A DNA stretch of 64,000 nucleotides, from positions 1-64,000 of the forward strand of contig JAHRFE010000013.1 in the NCBI GenBank assembly GCA_019084245.1, given 5' to 3'. Below are positions 52,768 through 60,941 of this stretch, one piece after another (the first letter of the stretch is position 1; each line of letters begins with the position of its first letter). The notes under the pieces were generated by a model, which saw only the letters and a list, made by a program, of their open reading frames with translations, searched no databases and had not been told where the DNA came from. Made by a program: the position numbers and the translations under genes. The DNA is from Hoeflea sp. GTDB lineage: Bacteria > Pseudomonadota > Alphaproteobacteria > Rhizobiales > Rhizobiaceae.

Positions 52768-54116
52768 GTTCGCCGCTTCCGGCAATTTCGGCGGTCGGCG
52801 TGACCAAGCGGTTTTCGCGCGAATCCAATTCGCTTCGCAGGCTCTGGGATGTCATGGCGCTGACCCGGCCCAGATCGGCATTCAACGCGCTCACAAGTGT
52901 CGATATCAGCGTCGGCCGGGGCGAGGCGCTCGGTATTGTTGGACGCAATGGCTCGGGCAAATCGACCCTGCTCCAGATTCTCAGCGGCACGATGCAGCCA
53001 ACGAGCGGCACCATAGCGGTCAACGGCAAGCTCAGTGCGATGCTTGAACTGGGCGCCGGCTTCAACCCGCGCTTCACAGGCCGGGAAAATGCGCGGCTGA
53101 ACGCCGCAGCGTTTGGAGTTCCGGCTTCCGCAATTGACGAACGGCTGGAGGCCATCGAGGCCTTTGCCGATATCGGCGCCTATTTCGAAAGGCCCCTGAA
53201 GGAATATTCCAGTGGAATGCAGGCGCGGCTGGCGTTCGCCATCTCGATTCATGTCGATGCGGAAATCCTCGTTGTCGATGAAATCCTGGGCGTGGGGGAT
53301 GCCGCGTTTCAGAAGAAATGCCATGCCTTCATGCAGCGGTTCCGCGACGCCGGCGGCACCCTCCTGTTCGTGTCACATGATCCAGGAATGGTTTCGGCCA
53401 TATGCGACCGGGCGATCTGGCTTGAAGCCGGCCACAAGAAGGCTGACGGCAAGTGCCTGGAAGTGATCAAGGCCTATGCCGACCACATGAATGGCCTCGA
53501 CCTTCCCGCAGGCGCGGCCACGACCCAACCCAGCAACATATCGGCAGGCGTGGATTGCGAATGGGGGTCGAAAGGGGACATGGACGTATCGGTGTTCGAT
53601 CGGGCCTCGCCGCGCCATGGCCATGGCGGATGCCGAATCATCGACTGTTTTCTCACCGACGACAATGACCGCAGGGTGGAGCGGATCCATGGCGGAATGC
53701 AGATCACGCTCCATGTCCAGGCCGTGGCCCAGCGCCGGCTTCATTCGCCTATCGTCGGTTTCATGCTGCGCAATGACACAGGGCAGAATCTCTTTGGCGA
53801 CAACACCTTTCTCGCATTCCGGCATGAGCCGCCGATCATCGAGGAAGCAAGCCGGTTCGAGGGCCGCCTGAAGTTCTGCATGCCCTATCTGCCGGATGGC
53901 TGCTACGCTTTCGCGCCTTCCATCATCGAGGGCACTCAAAGCAATCATGTCCAACTTGACTGGCGGGAGGAAGCCATTTTTCTTCTTGTCCGAAATTCTC
54001 CGGTCAAGGCGGGTCATGTGGGATTGACGATGCGGTCAATCACTGTCAGCCCACAGGACGCGAGTGGACAACGCGCAATGACGCCCGCGATGTACATTGA
54101 CAGCGGCGTCAATTGA
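52764..54116 (+). CDS. Wzt-type ABC ATPase with C-terminal domain, second of two
   Basis: 450 residues. ATPase part: GIVGRNGSGKSTLLQ, AMLELGAGFNPRFTG, KEYSSGMQARLAFA, ILVVDEILGVGD and FVSHDPG. A distinct C-terminal domain (~290-450) carries GCRIIDCFLTDDNDRR, GGMQITLHVQAVAQRR and MPYLPDGCYAFAPSI, clearly diverged from the first ATPase's. The start is a GTG overlapping the previous TGA (GTGA). Two full Wzt proteins with one permease suggest a heterodimeric ATPase in which each subunit reads a different glycan end or residue. Tightly coupled to inositol-phosphate synthase downstream. Confidence 0.9.
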   Translation: MSSPLPAISAVGVTKRFSRESNSLRRLWDVMALTRPRSAFNALTSVDISVGRGEALGIVGRNGSGKSTLLQILSGTMQPTSGTIAVNGKLSAMLELGAGFNPRFTGRENARLNAAAFGVPASAIDERLEAIEAFADIGAYFERPLKEYSSGMQARLAFAISIHVDAEILVVDEILGVGDAAFQKKCHAFMQRFRDAGGTLLFVSHDPGMVSAICDRAIWLEAGHKKADGKCLEVIKAYADHMNGLDLPAGAATTQPSNISAGVDCEWGSKGDMDVSVFDRASPRHGHGGCRIIDCFLTDDNDRRVERIHGGMQITLHVQAVAQRRLHSPIVGFMLRNDTGQNLFGDNTFLAFRHEPPIIEEASRFEGRLKFCMPYLPDGCYAFAPSIIEGTQSNHVQLDWREEAIFLLVRNSPVKAGHVGLTMRSITVSPQDASGQRAMTPAMYIDSGVN

Positions 54117-54142
54117 GTTCTGGATCGTCTGGGGGCGAGCAC

Positions 54143-55255
54143 ATGCAAGATAGACAAATCAAGACAGCGATCTTCGGGATCGGCAATTGCGCGAGTTCGC
54201 TGGTGCAGGGCATCGCCTATTGCCGGCAGCACGGCGAGGACGCTGTCGGCATGCTGTTTCCAGACCTAGGCGGTTACGCTCCAGGCGACGTGGAGATAGT
54301 CGCGGCCTTCGACGTGGACCGGCGCAAGGTCGGAAAACCGCTGTCGGAGGCGATTTTCAGCAAGCCGAACAACACACTGGTGTTTCAGCCGCAGACCGGA
54401 TTCGACGCCGTTCCGGTTTCGCCCGGGGCAATCCTTGACGGTGTGTCGGCGTCCATGCGCAATCAGCCGGCGGACGACTCCTTTCTCCCCATCGAGGCTG
54501 GCGAAGCCACCCGCGAGGAAGTTGTCGCGGTGCTGAAATCTTCCGGCGCTGAAGTCGCCATCAATTTCCTGCCGGTCGGTTCGATTGAGGCAACCGAATT
54601 CTATGCGCAGTGCGCCATCGATGCCGGCATGGCTTTCGTCAATGCAATCCCGGTGTTCATCGCCAGCTCGGACAAATGGGCGCTGAAATTCAAGGACGCC
54701 GGCCTGCCGGTTCTCGGGGATGATTTCAAGGCGCAGATGGGTGCCACGATCGTCCATCGGGCCCTTGTGGAGCTGTTTGGATTGCGCGGCGCGGCGCTTG
54801 ACCGGACCTACCAGCTCAATGTCGGCGGCAACACCGATTTCTTGAACATGACCGATCAGAACCGGCTGCTGATGAAGCGAGAATCGAAAACGGAGTCGGT
54901 CCAGAGCGCTGCGCTCAATCGGTTCGCCGATGGCGACGTGCGCATCGGTCCCTCCGATTATGTGAGCTGGCTTGATGACCGGAAGGTGGCCTTTATCCGG
55001 CTTGAGGGAAAATTGTTCGGCGGTGCTCCGGTCAATGTCGAGTTGCGCCTGGATGTCGAGGATTCTCCCAACGCAGCCATCATGGCGCTGGCTGCGATCC
55101 GGTGCGCGCGCATTGCTCTCGACAGGAAGCTGTCCGGAGCGCTACCCGAGGCGAGCGCATTCATATTTAAGCATCCACCGGTTCAGGCCAAGGATCATGA
55201 AGCCCATCGGATGTTGCAGGACTTCGCTGCGCAGCTGCCGGCTTCTGATGACTAA
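54143..55255 (+). CDS. ino1: Inositol-3-phosphate synthase
   Basis: 370 residues. Converts glucose-6-phosphate to 1D-myo-inositol 3-phosphate with NAD. Motifs: TAIFGIGNCASSLVQGIAY (NAD site), VAINFLPVGS, FVNAIPVFIASS, LPVLGDDFKAQMGATIVHR, LNVGGNTDFLNM (core lysine region SKTESVQSA) and KHPPVQ near the end. The bacterial/archaeal-type length. MQDRQIKT was chosen as start, though the frame opens at a TTG overlapping the previous stop. Directly follows two Wzt-type ATPases and precedes an LptB-like ATPase by 8 bases, pointing to inositol used in an envelope lipid or glycan rather than in catabolism. Confidence 0.93.
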   Translation: MQDRQIKTAIFGIGNCASSLVQGIAYCRQHGEDAVGMLFPDLGGYAPGDVEIVAAFDVDRRKVGKPLSEAIFSKPNNTLVFQPQTGFDAVPVSPGAILDGVSASMRNQPADDSFLPIEAGEATREEVVAVLKSSGAEVAINFLPVGSIEATEFYAQCAIDAGMAFVNAIPVFIASSDKWALKFKDAGLPVLGDDFKAQMGATIVHRALVELFGLRGAALDRTYQLNVGGNTDFLNMTDQNRLLMKRESKTESVQSAALNRFADGDVRIGPSDYVSWLDDRKVAFIRLEGKLFGGAPVNVELRLDVEDSPNAAIMALAAIRCARIALDRKLSGALPEASAFIFKHPPVQAKDHEAHRMLQDFAAQLPASDD

Positions 55256-55263
55256 GGCTTTCC

Positions 55264-55989
55264 ATGCCCGGTACACTTGAAGCCTACAGCCTGAGGAAGA
55301 CCTATCTCGGACGCGAAGTGCTGTCGGGCGTCTCCCTGAGCTTGTCGGAAGGCCGGATCCTGGGCCTTCTGGGGCCTTCGGGTTCCGGAAAATCAACGGC
55401 TTTCCGATTGCTGACCGGTGTTGAACTGGCGGAGCCGGGGTCTGTCTTCCTCGATCGCAAGGATATTTCCCAGGTCTCCATCGACGCCCGGGCCCGGCTT
55501 GGTATCGGCTATGTCCCACAGGCGCCGGATCTGTATCTGTCGCTGTCGGCCTCGGACAATTTCAGGATTGCCCTTGAAGCCTGCCGGTACACCCGACCGA
55601 AAGCGCAGGCGGTGCTCGACGATATCTGCCGTCTGCTTGAACTCGACGACATAATGGACATGCAAGCCGGTCACTTGTCCGGCGGCCAGCGAAAACTCAT
55701 TGAAATCGGCTTCGCCCTGTGTGCCCAACCGCGAATGCTGCTGCTTGACGAGCCCTTCGCCAAGCTTGATCCGATCACGGTGACACGCATTGCCGGCCAT
55801 ATCAAAAGGCTTGCAAATTCTGGTGTCGGTGTGCTTGTTACGGATCATCAGGCCAGGACCGTGTTTTCCCTTGCGGAAGAGATCGTCGTCATCAACAACG
55901 GTCTGATGATAGCGAAAGGTCCTTCGTCGGAAGTGATCGGATCTACGGCCGTGCGGGAATCGTTTCTAGGCGAAACCTTCTCTCCCTGA
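55264..55989 (+). CDS. LptB-like ABC ATPase
   Basis: 241 residues. Walker A GLLGPSGSGKSTAFRLLTG, signature LSGGQRKLIEIGFAL, Walker B MLLLDEPFAKLDPITVTRI and switch TDHQARTVFSLAE. The LDEPFAxxDPITV and DHQxRxT elements and the length match LptB, the ATPase that powers LPS extraction. Canonical lptB neighbours (lptA, lptC, rpoN) are absent; instead two LptF/G-like permeases follow 140 bases on. This is therefore probably a paralogue dedicated to another lipid. Confidence 0.85.
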   Translation: MPGTLEAYSLRKTYLGREVLSGVSLSLSEGRILGLLGPSGSGKSTAFRLLTGVELAEPGSVFLDRKDISQVSIDARARLGIGYVPQAPDLYLSLSASDNFRIALEACRYTRPKAQAVLDDICRLLELDDIMDMQAGHLSGGQRKLIEIGFALCAQPRMLLLDEPFAKLDPITVTRIAGHIKRLANSGVGVLVTDHQARTVFSLAEEIVVINNGLMIAKGPSSEVIGSTAVRESFLGETFSP

Positions 55990-56131
55990 TCCAGCCGCTG
56001 AGCCAATTTGACAGGACGCGAAGCCCGGTACATGGGCGCTCCCGAAGCGTTCAATGGAAAAACCTGGCGTTCTGGCGGGAATGCGAATAGCCGGAAGAAG
56101 GCGGCGAGGGGAGTGGCAAACAGCACCATCG

Positions 56132-57307
56132 ATGAAATACATCAGCCAATCCGTATTGCTGGTCTTGGGATTGTTTCTGCTCATCTATCTCGCCCTGGTC
56201 CTCGTGTTCCTGATTGAGAAGCTCGACTTCCTGCTCCACGCCGCCATCAATTACAACATGCATCTTGGCGGTTTCATGTTGCTTTTGGCTGCCTACATGC
56301 CGTTGGTGGCCGACTTCATCCTCCCTGTGGCGGCTCTGGTGTCGGTTTATCTTGTACTGGTTTACAAACGCGAAAACCGTGAATTCCTCATCCTTGCGGC
56401 CGCGGGCATCGGCATGCGGCCGACCGTCGCCATCACGATGATCCTGGGCGGATTCTTTGCGGCCACCTCCCTGTATGTTTCCGGATATCTCAAGCCCTTG
56501 GCGAGTGATCTGTATTTCAGCGAATTCCAACGCGCCATAGACAGCGCAGTCATCTCCGGTTGGGATTCTGGCCAATTCGTTGTTGAAGACGACGCCGTAT
56601 TCCACGTCGGTGGCCTCAAGGATCACGGTGTCCGTGATTTGCAGATTTTCGAATTCGACCGCGGCAGCCTTTCCCAGATCCTGCTGTCAGGCTGTGCAAA
56701 GCTGGTGATTCAGGGCGGTGAGGTGTTTGCGAGCTTATGCAATCTGGAAATTCGCAGATTTGGTGGTCCAGGAGAATCTGCAGAAACCGGTTCTGCCGAT
56801 CAAGCCGAACCACGCGTGCCTTGCCGCATCTGCCCGAACGCCTCGGGTGACCTCAATGTGGATACGCTCAGGGCAGACGATTCCTCCATCAACACCAAGA
56901 TCGGGACGTTGGCCAAGGCTGCAGGCGACACAGGAGAGAAAAGTCGGGTGTTGCATGAAATGCTGGAAACGGACAACGGCCTCTTTGTGTCTCGGTCCGA
57001 TGCACGCAATGCCGCAGGAGCGGTTATGATGGCGTTGAGTTGCCTCCTTGCTGTCGCAATCGCGGTTTTTGGTGCGGCAAAGACGAATGCCGGAACCCGG
57101 TTTGCTGTTCTGCCATCCAGCATCGCCATCGCCACCATGCTCAATGTTGTCGCATCGGCTGGTTTGCTGGTGCCCGAAGCCGCGCTCTCGCCGGTTGGCT
57201 TCACGGTGTTTTTCTCATTGGCCAGCATTGCCGCACTGCTGTCCATTCCATTGTCGATCGGCCTCGCCGGCCGGAGTCTGCTCGCTCCGGCACTGGCGCG
57301 CACATGA
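56132..57307 (+). CDS. LptF/LptG-like permease, first of two
   Basis: 391 residues from the ATG at 56132 (upstream in-frame Mets at 56054 and 56081 are possible). Typical YjgP/YjgQ layout: helices at ~5-28, 50-75 and 100-120, a periplasmic jelly-roll-like domain (~145-270: DSGQFVVEDDAVFHVGGL, LQIFEFDRGSLSQIL), then three C-terminal helices. The coupling region YKRENREFLILAAAGIGM corresponds to the ExxxLxAxGxS coupling helix contacting LptB. The jelly-roll is shorter than in LptF, with extra Cys. Stop overlaps the next gene (ATGA). Confidence 0.8.
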   Translation: MKYISQSVLLVLGLFLLIYLALVLVFLIEKLDFLLHAAINYNMHLGGFMLLLAAYMPLVADFILPVAALVSVYLVLVYKRENREFLILAAAGIGMRPTVAITMILGGFFAATSLYVSGYLKPLASDLYFSEFQRAIDSAVISGWDSGQFVVEDDAVFHVGGLKDHGVRDLQIFEFDRGSLSQILLSGCAKLVIQGGEVFASLCNLEIRRFGGPGESAETGSADQAEPRVPCRICPNASGDLNVDTLRADDSSINTKIGTLAKAAGDTGEKSRVLHEMLETDNGLFVSRSDARNAAGAVMMALSCLLAVAIAVFGAAKTNAGTRFAVLPSSIAIATMLNVVASAGLLVPEAALSPVGFTVFFSLASIAALLSIPLSIGLAGRSLLAPALART

Positions 57308-58479
57308 CCGCTCCAGCACCGAACAGCACCCGTGAGGGAAACAGCATCCGACAGCCATTCGGTGTCTACACCCGCTTTATGGTGCGCCACTATCTCTGGT
57401 TCATCCTGGTAACCCTGATGGCGATTTCCTCAGCCGTGACGGCAATCAATGTTTCAGGCGAAATCACCCGTGTTTGGGCTGAAAAATCGGCAGCGGGGAC
57501 CCTCTCCGCCATTGCAATGACGGTCTACTATGTTTTGCTGCGGCTACTTGACAACACCGCCCAAGCCCTGCCGATATCCGTGGTTGTTGCCGTGGTGTGG
57601 GCCGAGACCAGCCACGCCGCCAGCGGACGTCTGGTGATGGTTCGCACGGTAGGCATGGCGTATTCGTTAAGGTCCCGCGGCTTGATGGTGACTGCGTTGC
57701 TGATCATCGCCCCGCTTCAATTCACCTTGGACAATTACATCCGGCCCAACGCCATGCTGGAGCTCAGGCACAACATCCTCGGTGAATACGGATGGCTCCA
57801 CCAGTCCCAGCAGAGACCAAGAATGCAGTGGTTTTCACGTGATGGCCATGTTGTTCAAGCCATGTTCGAAGGCTTGCCCCAGGTTCGTATTTCCGACGTA
57901 ACGGTGTATGAAATCAGCCCGGCGGGCAGCCTTGAGGCCATCAGTCAGGCGGAACGTCTCACGCCGGCTTCCGGAAAGAGTTCGACCTGGGTCCTGGAGC
58001 GGGCCCAAACCTGGCGATTTGACAATGGTGCGGGCGCTACCGCGGTCAGCGAGCAGGAAGCAACCCTGCCAGTCTTGAAATTGAGCCAGATATGGCTGGG
58101 CTACCGCGAAATTCATCCCAAATATGTTCCGTTGCCTGACCTGGTGACGTTGTCGCGGGACGAGGCGCTTCCTGACAATCATCCGCCATATATCCAATGG
58201 CTGGCGCTTCGCCTGGTTCAGCCTATCAATACCGCGTTGATTTTGTTTTGTGTGGCAGCTGTCTTTGCGCTGGTTCTCGATCGGCGTGGTCTGATCGTGG
58301 CCGCCTTGTCTGGCCTCGTCACAGGGTATCTGCTTTATCTGCTTGGCCGGATATCCGCAGTGCTGGTGGAAAGCGTCAGGATCAATCCCTTTCTGTCCGG
58401 AGCGATCTTTCCGTTATTGCTTGCGGCCTTGCTGATCTTGTTGTCGTGGGTCCTGACCAGCAAAGACCGGGCTGTTTAA
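57304..58479 (+). CDS. LptF/LptG-like permease, second of two
   Basis: 391 residues. N-terminal helix FMVRHYLWFILVTLMAISSAVTAIN, a second set around LPISVVVAVVWAETSHAASGRLVMVRTVGMAYSLRSRG (coupling helix, ~95-130), helix LMVTALLIIAPLQFTLDNYIRP, a periplasmic domain (~145-285: RMQWFSRDGHVVQAMFEG, LEAISQAERLTPASG, WVLERAQTWRF) and three C-terminal helices, ending RINPFLSGAIFPLLLAALLILLSW. The WVLExAxTW segment is characteristic of LptG. ATGA overlap with the first permease: the two form a heterodimer with the LptB-like ATPase. Confidence 0.82.
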   Translation: MTAPAPNSTREGNSIRQPFGVYTRFMVRHYLWFILVTLMAISSAVTAINVSGEITRVWAEKSAAGTLSAIAMTVYYVLLRLLDNTAQALPISVVVAVVWAETSHAASGRLVMVRTVGMAYSLRSRGLMVTALLIIAPLQFTLDNYIRPNAMLELRHNILGEYGWLHQSQQRPRMQWFSRDGHVVQAMFEGLPQVRISDVTVYEISPAGSLEAISQAERLTPASGKSSTWVLERAQTWRFDNGAGATAVSEQEATLPVLKLSQIWLGYREIHPKYVPLPDLVTLSRDEALPDNHPPYIQWLALRLVQPINTALILFCVAAVFALVLDRRGLIVAALSGLVTGYLLYLLGRISAVLVESVRINPFLSGAIFPLLLAALLILLSWVLTSKDRAV

Positions 58480-58652
58480 CGGGATCAAGGAGACATTTTT
58501 CTTGACTGCTTGATCTCGAACAACCTGCCGGTCAGAGAAGGCATGTAACGTATTATTTGCATATATAAGTGGCAACGCGTATTGAACGGAAAGCCGCCAG
58601 CATCGCGGGGTGCGAGCCGGCGATTAGAACAATGCAAGCAATTGGATGAAAC

Positions 58653-58937
58653 ATGTCAGACGCTGATGGGGACCTGGTGGAGATCGAAAGCCAGCTGCTG
58701 GATATCGTCGCTCAGGAGGGAATGATTGATCGCGGCAGACTGAACAAGGATGCCGTGCTGCTTGACCTCGACATCCAGTCCGCCGACTATGTGATGATTT
58801 TGATGGCCATTGAGGAAAAATGGGGCGTCTATCTACCCGTTGACGAAGACCTGACCGAAGCAAAGACCGTCGGGGATCTGGTAGAGTTGGTGAAAGGCAA
58901 AATCGTAGAGCATAAAGCGAAGAAAGCCACAGCTTGA
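58653..58937 (+). CDS. Dedicated acyl carrier protein
   Basis: 94 residues, acidic. The phosphopantetheine site lies in LLDLDIQSADYVMILMAIEE (Ser43); the usual D-S-L is replaced by Q-S-A. The following VYLPVDEDLTEAKTVGDLVELVKG is the ACP helix 3-4 region. It is not AcpP-like (no GADSLDTVE) nor AcpXL. It begins a second transcription unit after a 173-base gap with an AT-rich promoter-like stretch (TTTGCATATATAAGTGG, 58556-58572). Its stop overlaps the ketosynthase start (TTGA). It should carry the intermediates of the ketosynthase and dehydratase that follow. Confidence 0.88.
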   Translation: MSDADGDLVEIESQLLDIVAQEGMIDRGRLNKDAVLLDLDIQSADYVMILMAIEEKWGVYLPVDEDLTEAKTVGDLVELVKGKIVEHKAKKATA

Positions 58938-60148
58938 AGCGGGTGGTCATTACAGGCACAGGTGCGATATCGGCTTGCGGCATCGGGGCTGAAGCATTGT
59001 GGACCGCTGCGCGAGATGGCAGGTCCGGAGTTCGCCAGACCTTGTTTCCAACACTCAAACGGCAAGTTATTCTGGAGGCCGCGCCGATTTCGGGTGCGGA
59101 TTACCAAATTGCCCTGAGCACGACAAACCCCAGGTTCCAGGACCGGGTGTCCGCCATTGCCCAAATCGCGGCTGGCGAAGCGATCGATCAGGCTGGGCTT
59201 GGCGTTGCCGATTTTGGGGAACGGTGTGCGGTCTCCATTGGCGCCGGTTTTGGCGGCGCCCAGACCATGGACGAAAACTACCATCGTCTTTTAGCCGAGG
59301 GGGGAAGCCGGAAAATCGATCCGATGTGTGTCCCCAAGATCATGACCAATGCGCCAGCTTCATGGATTGCGATGAAGTGGGGCATCAAGGGGCCCAGCTA
59401 TTGCATTTCGACAGCCTGCTCTTCCGCATCCCAATCGATTGGCTTGGGCGCGATGCTGGTGGCATCCGGAACAGTTGACCGATGCATTGCCGGAGGAGCC
59501 GAGGCGCTGCTGGTTCCGGGCGTCTTTGCCTCATGGGAGGCTATGCATGTCATGACAAACGACAAATGCCGGCCTTTTTCCCGAAACAGGACCGGAATGG
59601 TGCTTGGCGACGGCGCCGCGATGTTTGTGCTCGAATCCCTGGAGTCCGCGCTCGCGCGGGGTTCGAAGATCCTGGCCGAATTCGCCGGTTACGGGACCAC
59701 CAATGACGCAGGCGATCTGTTGCGTCCCGACCGGGACGGCGCCGCGCGCAGCATGCGCATGGCGCTTGACCACGGGCGCCTTGAGCCGACCCAGATCGGA
59801 TACGTCAATGCCCACGGCACCGGCACGATCGCCAACGACCTCAATGAAACACTGGCGCTGCGCGATGTGTTCGGCGATCGCTTCGCTGAAATGCTGATTT
59901 CGTCCACCAAGCCGATCCACGGGCACGCGCTTGGCGCCGGTGGAGCGCTCGAATTGCTGATCACGCTCAAAGCCCTTGAGGAGCAGATCGCGCCGCCGAC
60001 CATAAACTTCATCGATGTGGATCCGAAGCTCGGCTTTGAACCGGTCCCCAATGTCGCCAGGCCGTTTGACGCCGATGTGGTCCTGTCGAATTCCTTTGCC
60101 TTTGGCGGCGTCAACGCCTCGCTGGCGCTCAAGCGCTATGAAGCCTGA
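58934..60148 (+). CDS. Beta-ketoacyl-ACP synthase, FabF-like
   Basis: 404 residues with a complete KAS catalytic triad: Cys162 in ISTACSSAS, His294 in VNAHGTGT and His331 in STKPIHGHALGAGG, plus GGVNASLAL at the end. It elongates an acyl-ACP by two carbons with loss of CO2. Sequence is only FabF-like (SWEAMHVMTNDKCRPFSRNRTGMVLGDGAA), so it belongs to a specialised pathway, probably long or modified acyl chains. TTG start overlapping the ACP stop; TGA overlaps the MaoC-like gene by 11 bases. Confidence 0.9.
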   Translation: MKRVVITGTGAISACGIGAEALWTAARDGRSGVRQTLFPTLKRQVILEAAPISGADYQIALSTTNPRFQDRVSAIAQIAAGEAIDQAGLGVADFGERCAVSIGAGFGGAQTMDENYHRLLAEGGSRKIDPMCVPKIMTNAPASWIAMKWGIKGPSYCISTACSSASQSIGLGAMLVASGTVDRCIAGGAEALLVPGVFASWEAMHVMTNDKCRPFSRNRTGMVLGDGAAMFVLESLESALARGSKILAEFAGYGTTNDAGDLLRPDRDGAARSMRMALDHGRLEPTQIGYVNAHGTGTIANDLNETLALRDVFGDRFAEMLISSTKPIHGHALGAGGALELLITLKALEEQIAPPTINFIDVDPKLGFEPVPNVARPFDADVVLSNSFAFGGVNASLALKRYEA

Positions 60149-60941
60149 ACACGGCCCGGCACGGTCTCCCATCACCGGAGAAGCCGTTTGCCCGACTGAG
60201 GCAATGAGGGAATTGTCCTGCCTGGCCTCTGGTCTTGTCGCGAGCGGGGGCGCATCAGATGGTGATTATGCCACCTGGCCCCTGTTGGCGGTTCCCGAAC
60301 TCCTTGCCGGCCAGATCGGGTCCGATTTTCGACCGGAGCCGAAGCAGATACTGGTTCATGAGAGCCTGTTCATCGCGTGCCATCGGCGGCCCGATGAAGC
60401 GGAGCGCTTTTCCTTCTCCGTTGCCTTGTCAGGGGCTGAGATGCTGGGCGCCGATATCGAACTGGTTGACGGGCGTGACGGGAAACTGGCGAGGCTGCAG
60501 GCGCAGCTGCGCTGGATCGATCTTGCGGCCCTGAGCCGGATCAAGCCGATTTCCCTGACCCGCGCCGCCCGTGGCGCCGATCTGGCACATACCCGCACCG
60601 GGATCGTCACGCAGAGCGCAATCGACGTCTTCGTGCGGCTCTGTGGCGATCCAAACCCGCTCCATACCGACCGCGATTATGCGCTCACTGCCGGGCTGAA
60701 GGGGACGGTCATTCCCGGCGCCATGCTGGCGGCGCTGGTGGCGCCGGCGCTTCGGGTTGCGCATCCGGGTTTTGATATCGCCACCCTGTCGATGCGGTTT
60801 CTCGCGCCGATGGTCAGCGCTCAGGGTGTCAAGATCTCTGTCTGCGAAATCGGCGGGGATGACGGCAGGCGCTTGCGCGTTTTCCTGTCGGACGGGGACG
60901 ATGGCGTCGCGGCGATTGGCGATGTCAGCGCGGTGGCCTGA
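60138..60941 (+). CDS. MaoC-like 3-hydroxyacyl dehydratase
   Basis: 267 residues. The C-terminal half is a hot-dog domain with the hydratase motif: SAIDVFVRLCGDPNPLHTDRDYALTAGLKGTVIPGAMLAALVA (Asp and His of D-x5-H). The N-terminal half (RELSCLASGLVASGG...SVALSGAEMLGADIELVDGRDG) may be a second, degenerate hot-dog, giving a double hot-dog enzyme. It would remove water from a 3-hydroxyacyl-ACP made after the ketosynthase; the matching ketoreductase and enoyl reductase are not in this window. Its 3' end overlaps the convergent GT gene by 17 bases. Confidence 0.75.
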   Translation: MKPEHGPARSPITGEAVCPTEAMRELSCLASGLVASGGASDGDYATWPLLAVPELLAGQIGSDFRPEPKQILVHESLFIACHRRPDEAERFSFSVALSGAEMLGADIELVDGRDGKLARLQAQLRWIDLAALSRIKPISLTRAARGADLAHTRTGIVTQSAIDVFVRLCGDPNPLHTDRDYALTAGLKGTVIPGAMLAALVAPALRVAHPGFDIATLSMRFLAPMVSAQGVKISVCEIGGDDGRRLRVFLSDGDDGVAAIGDVSAVA

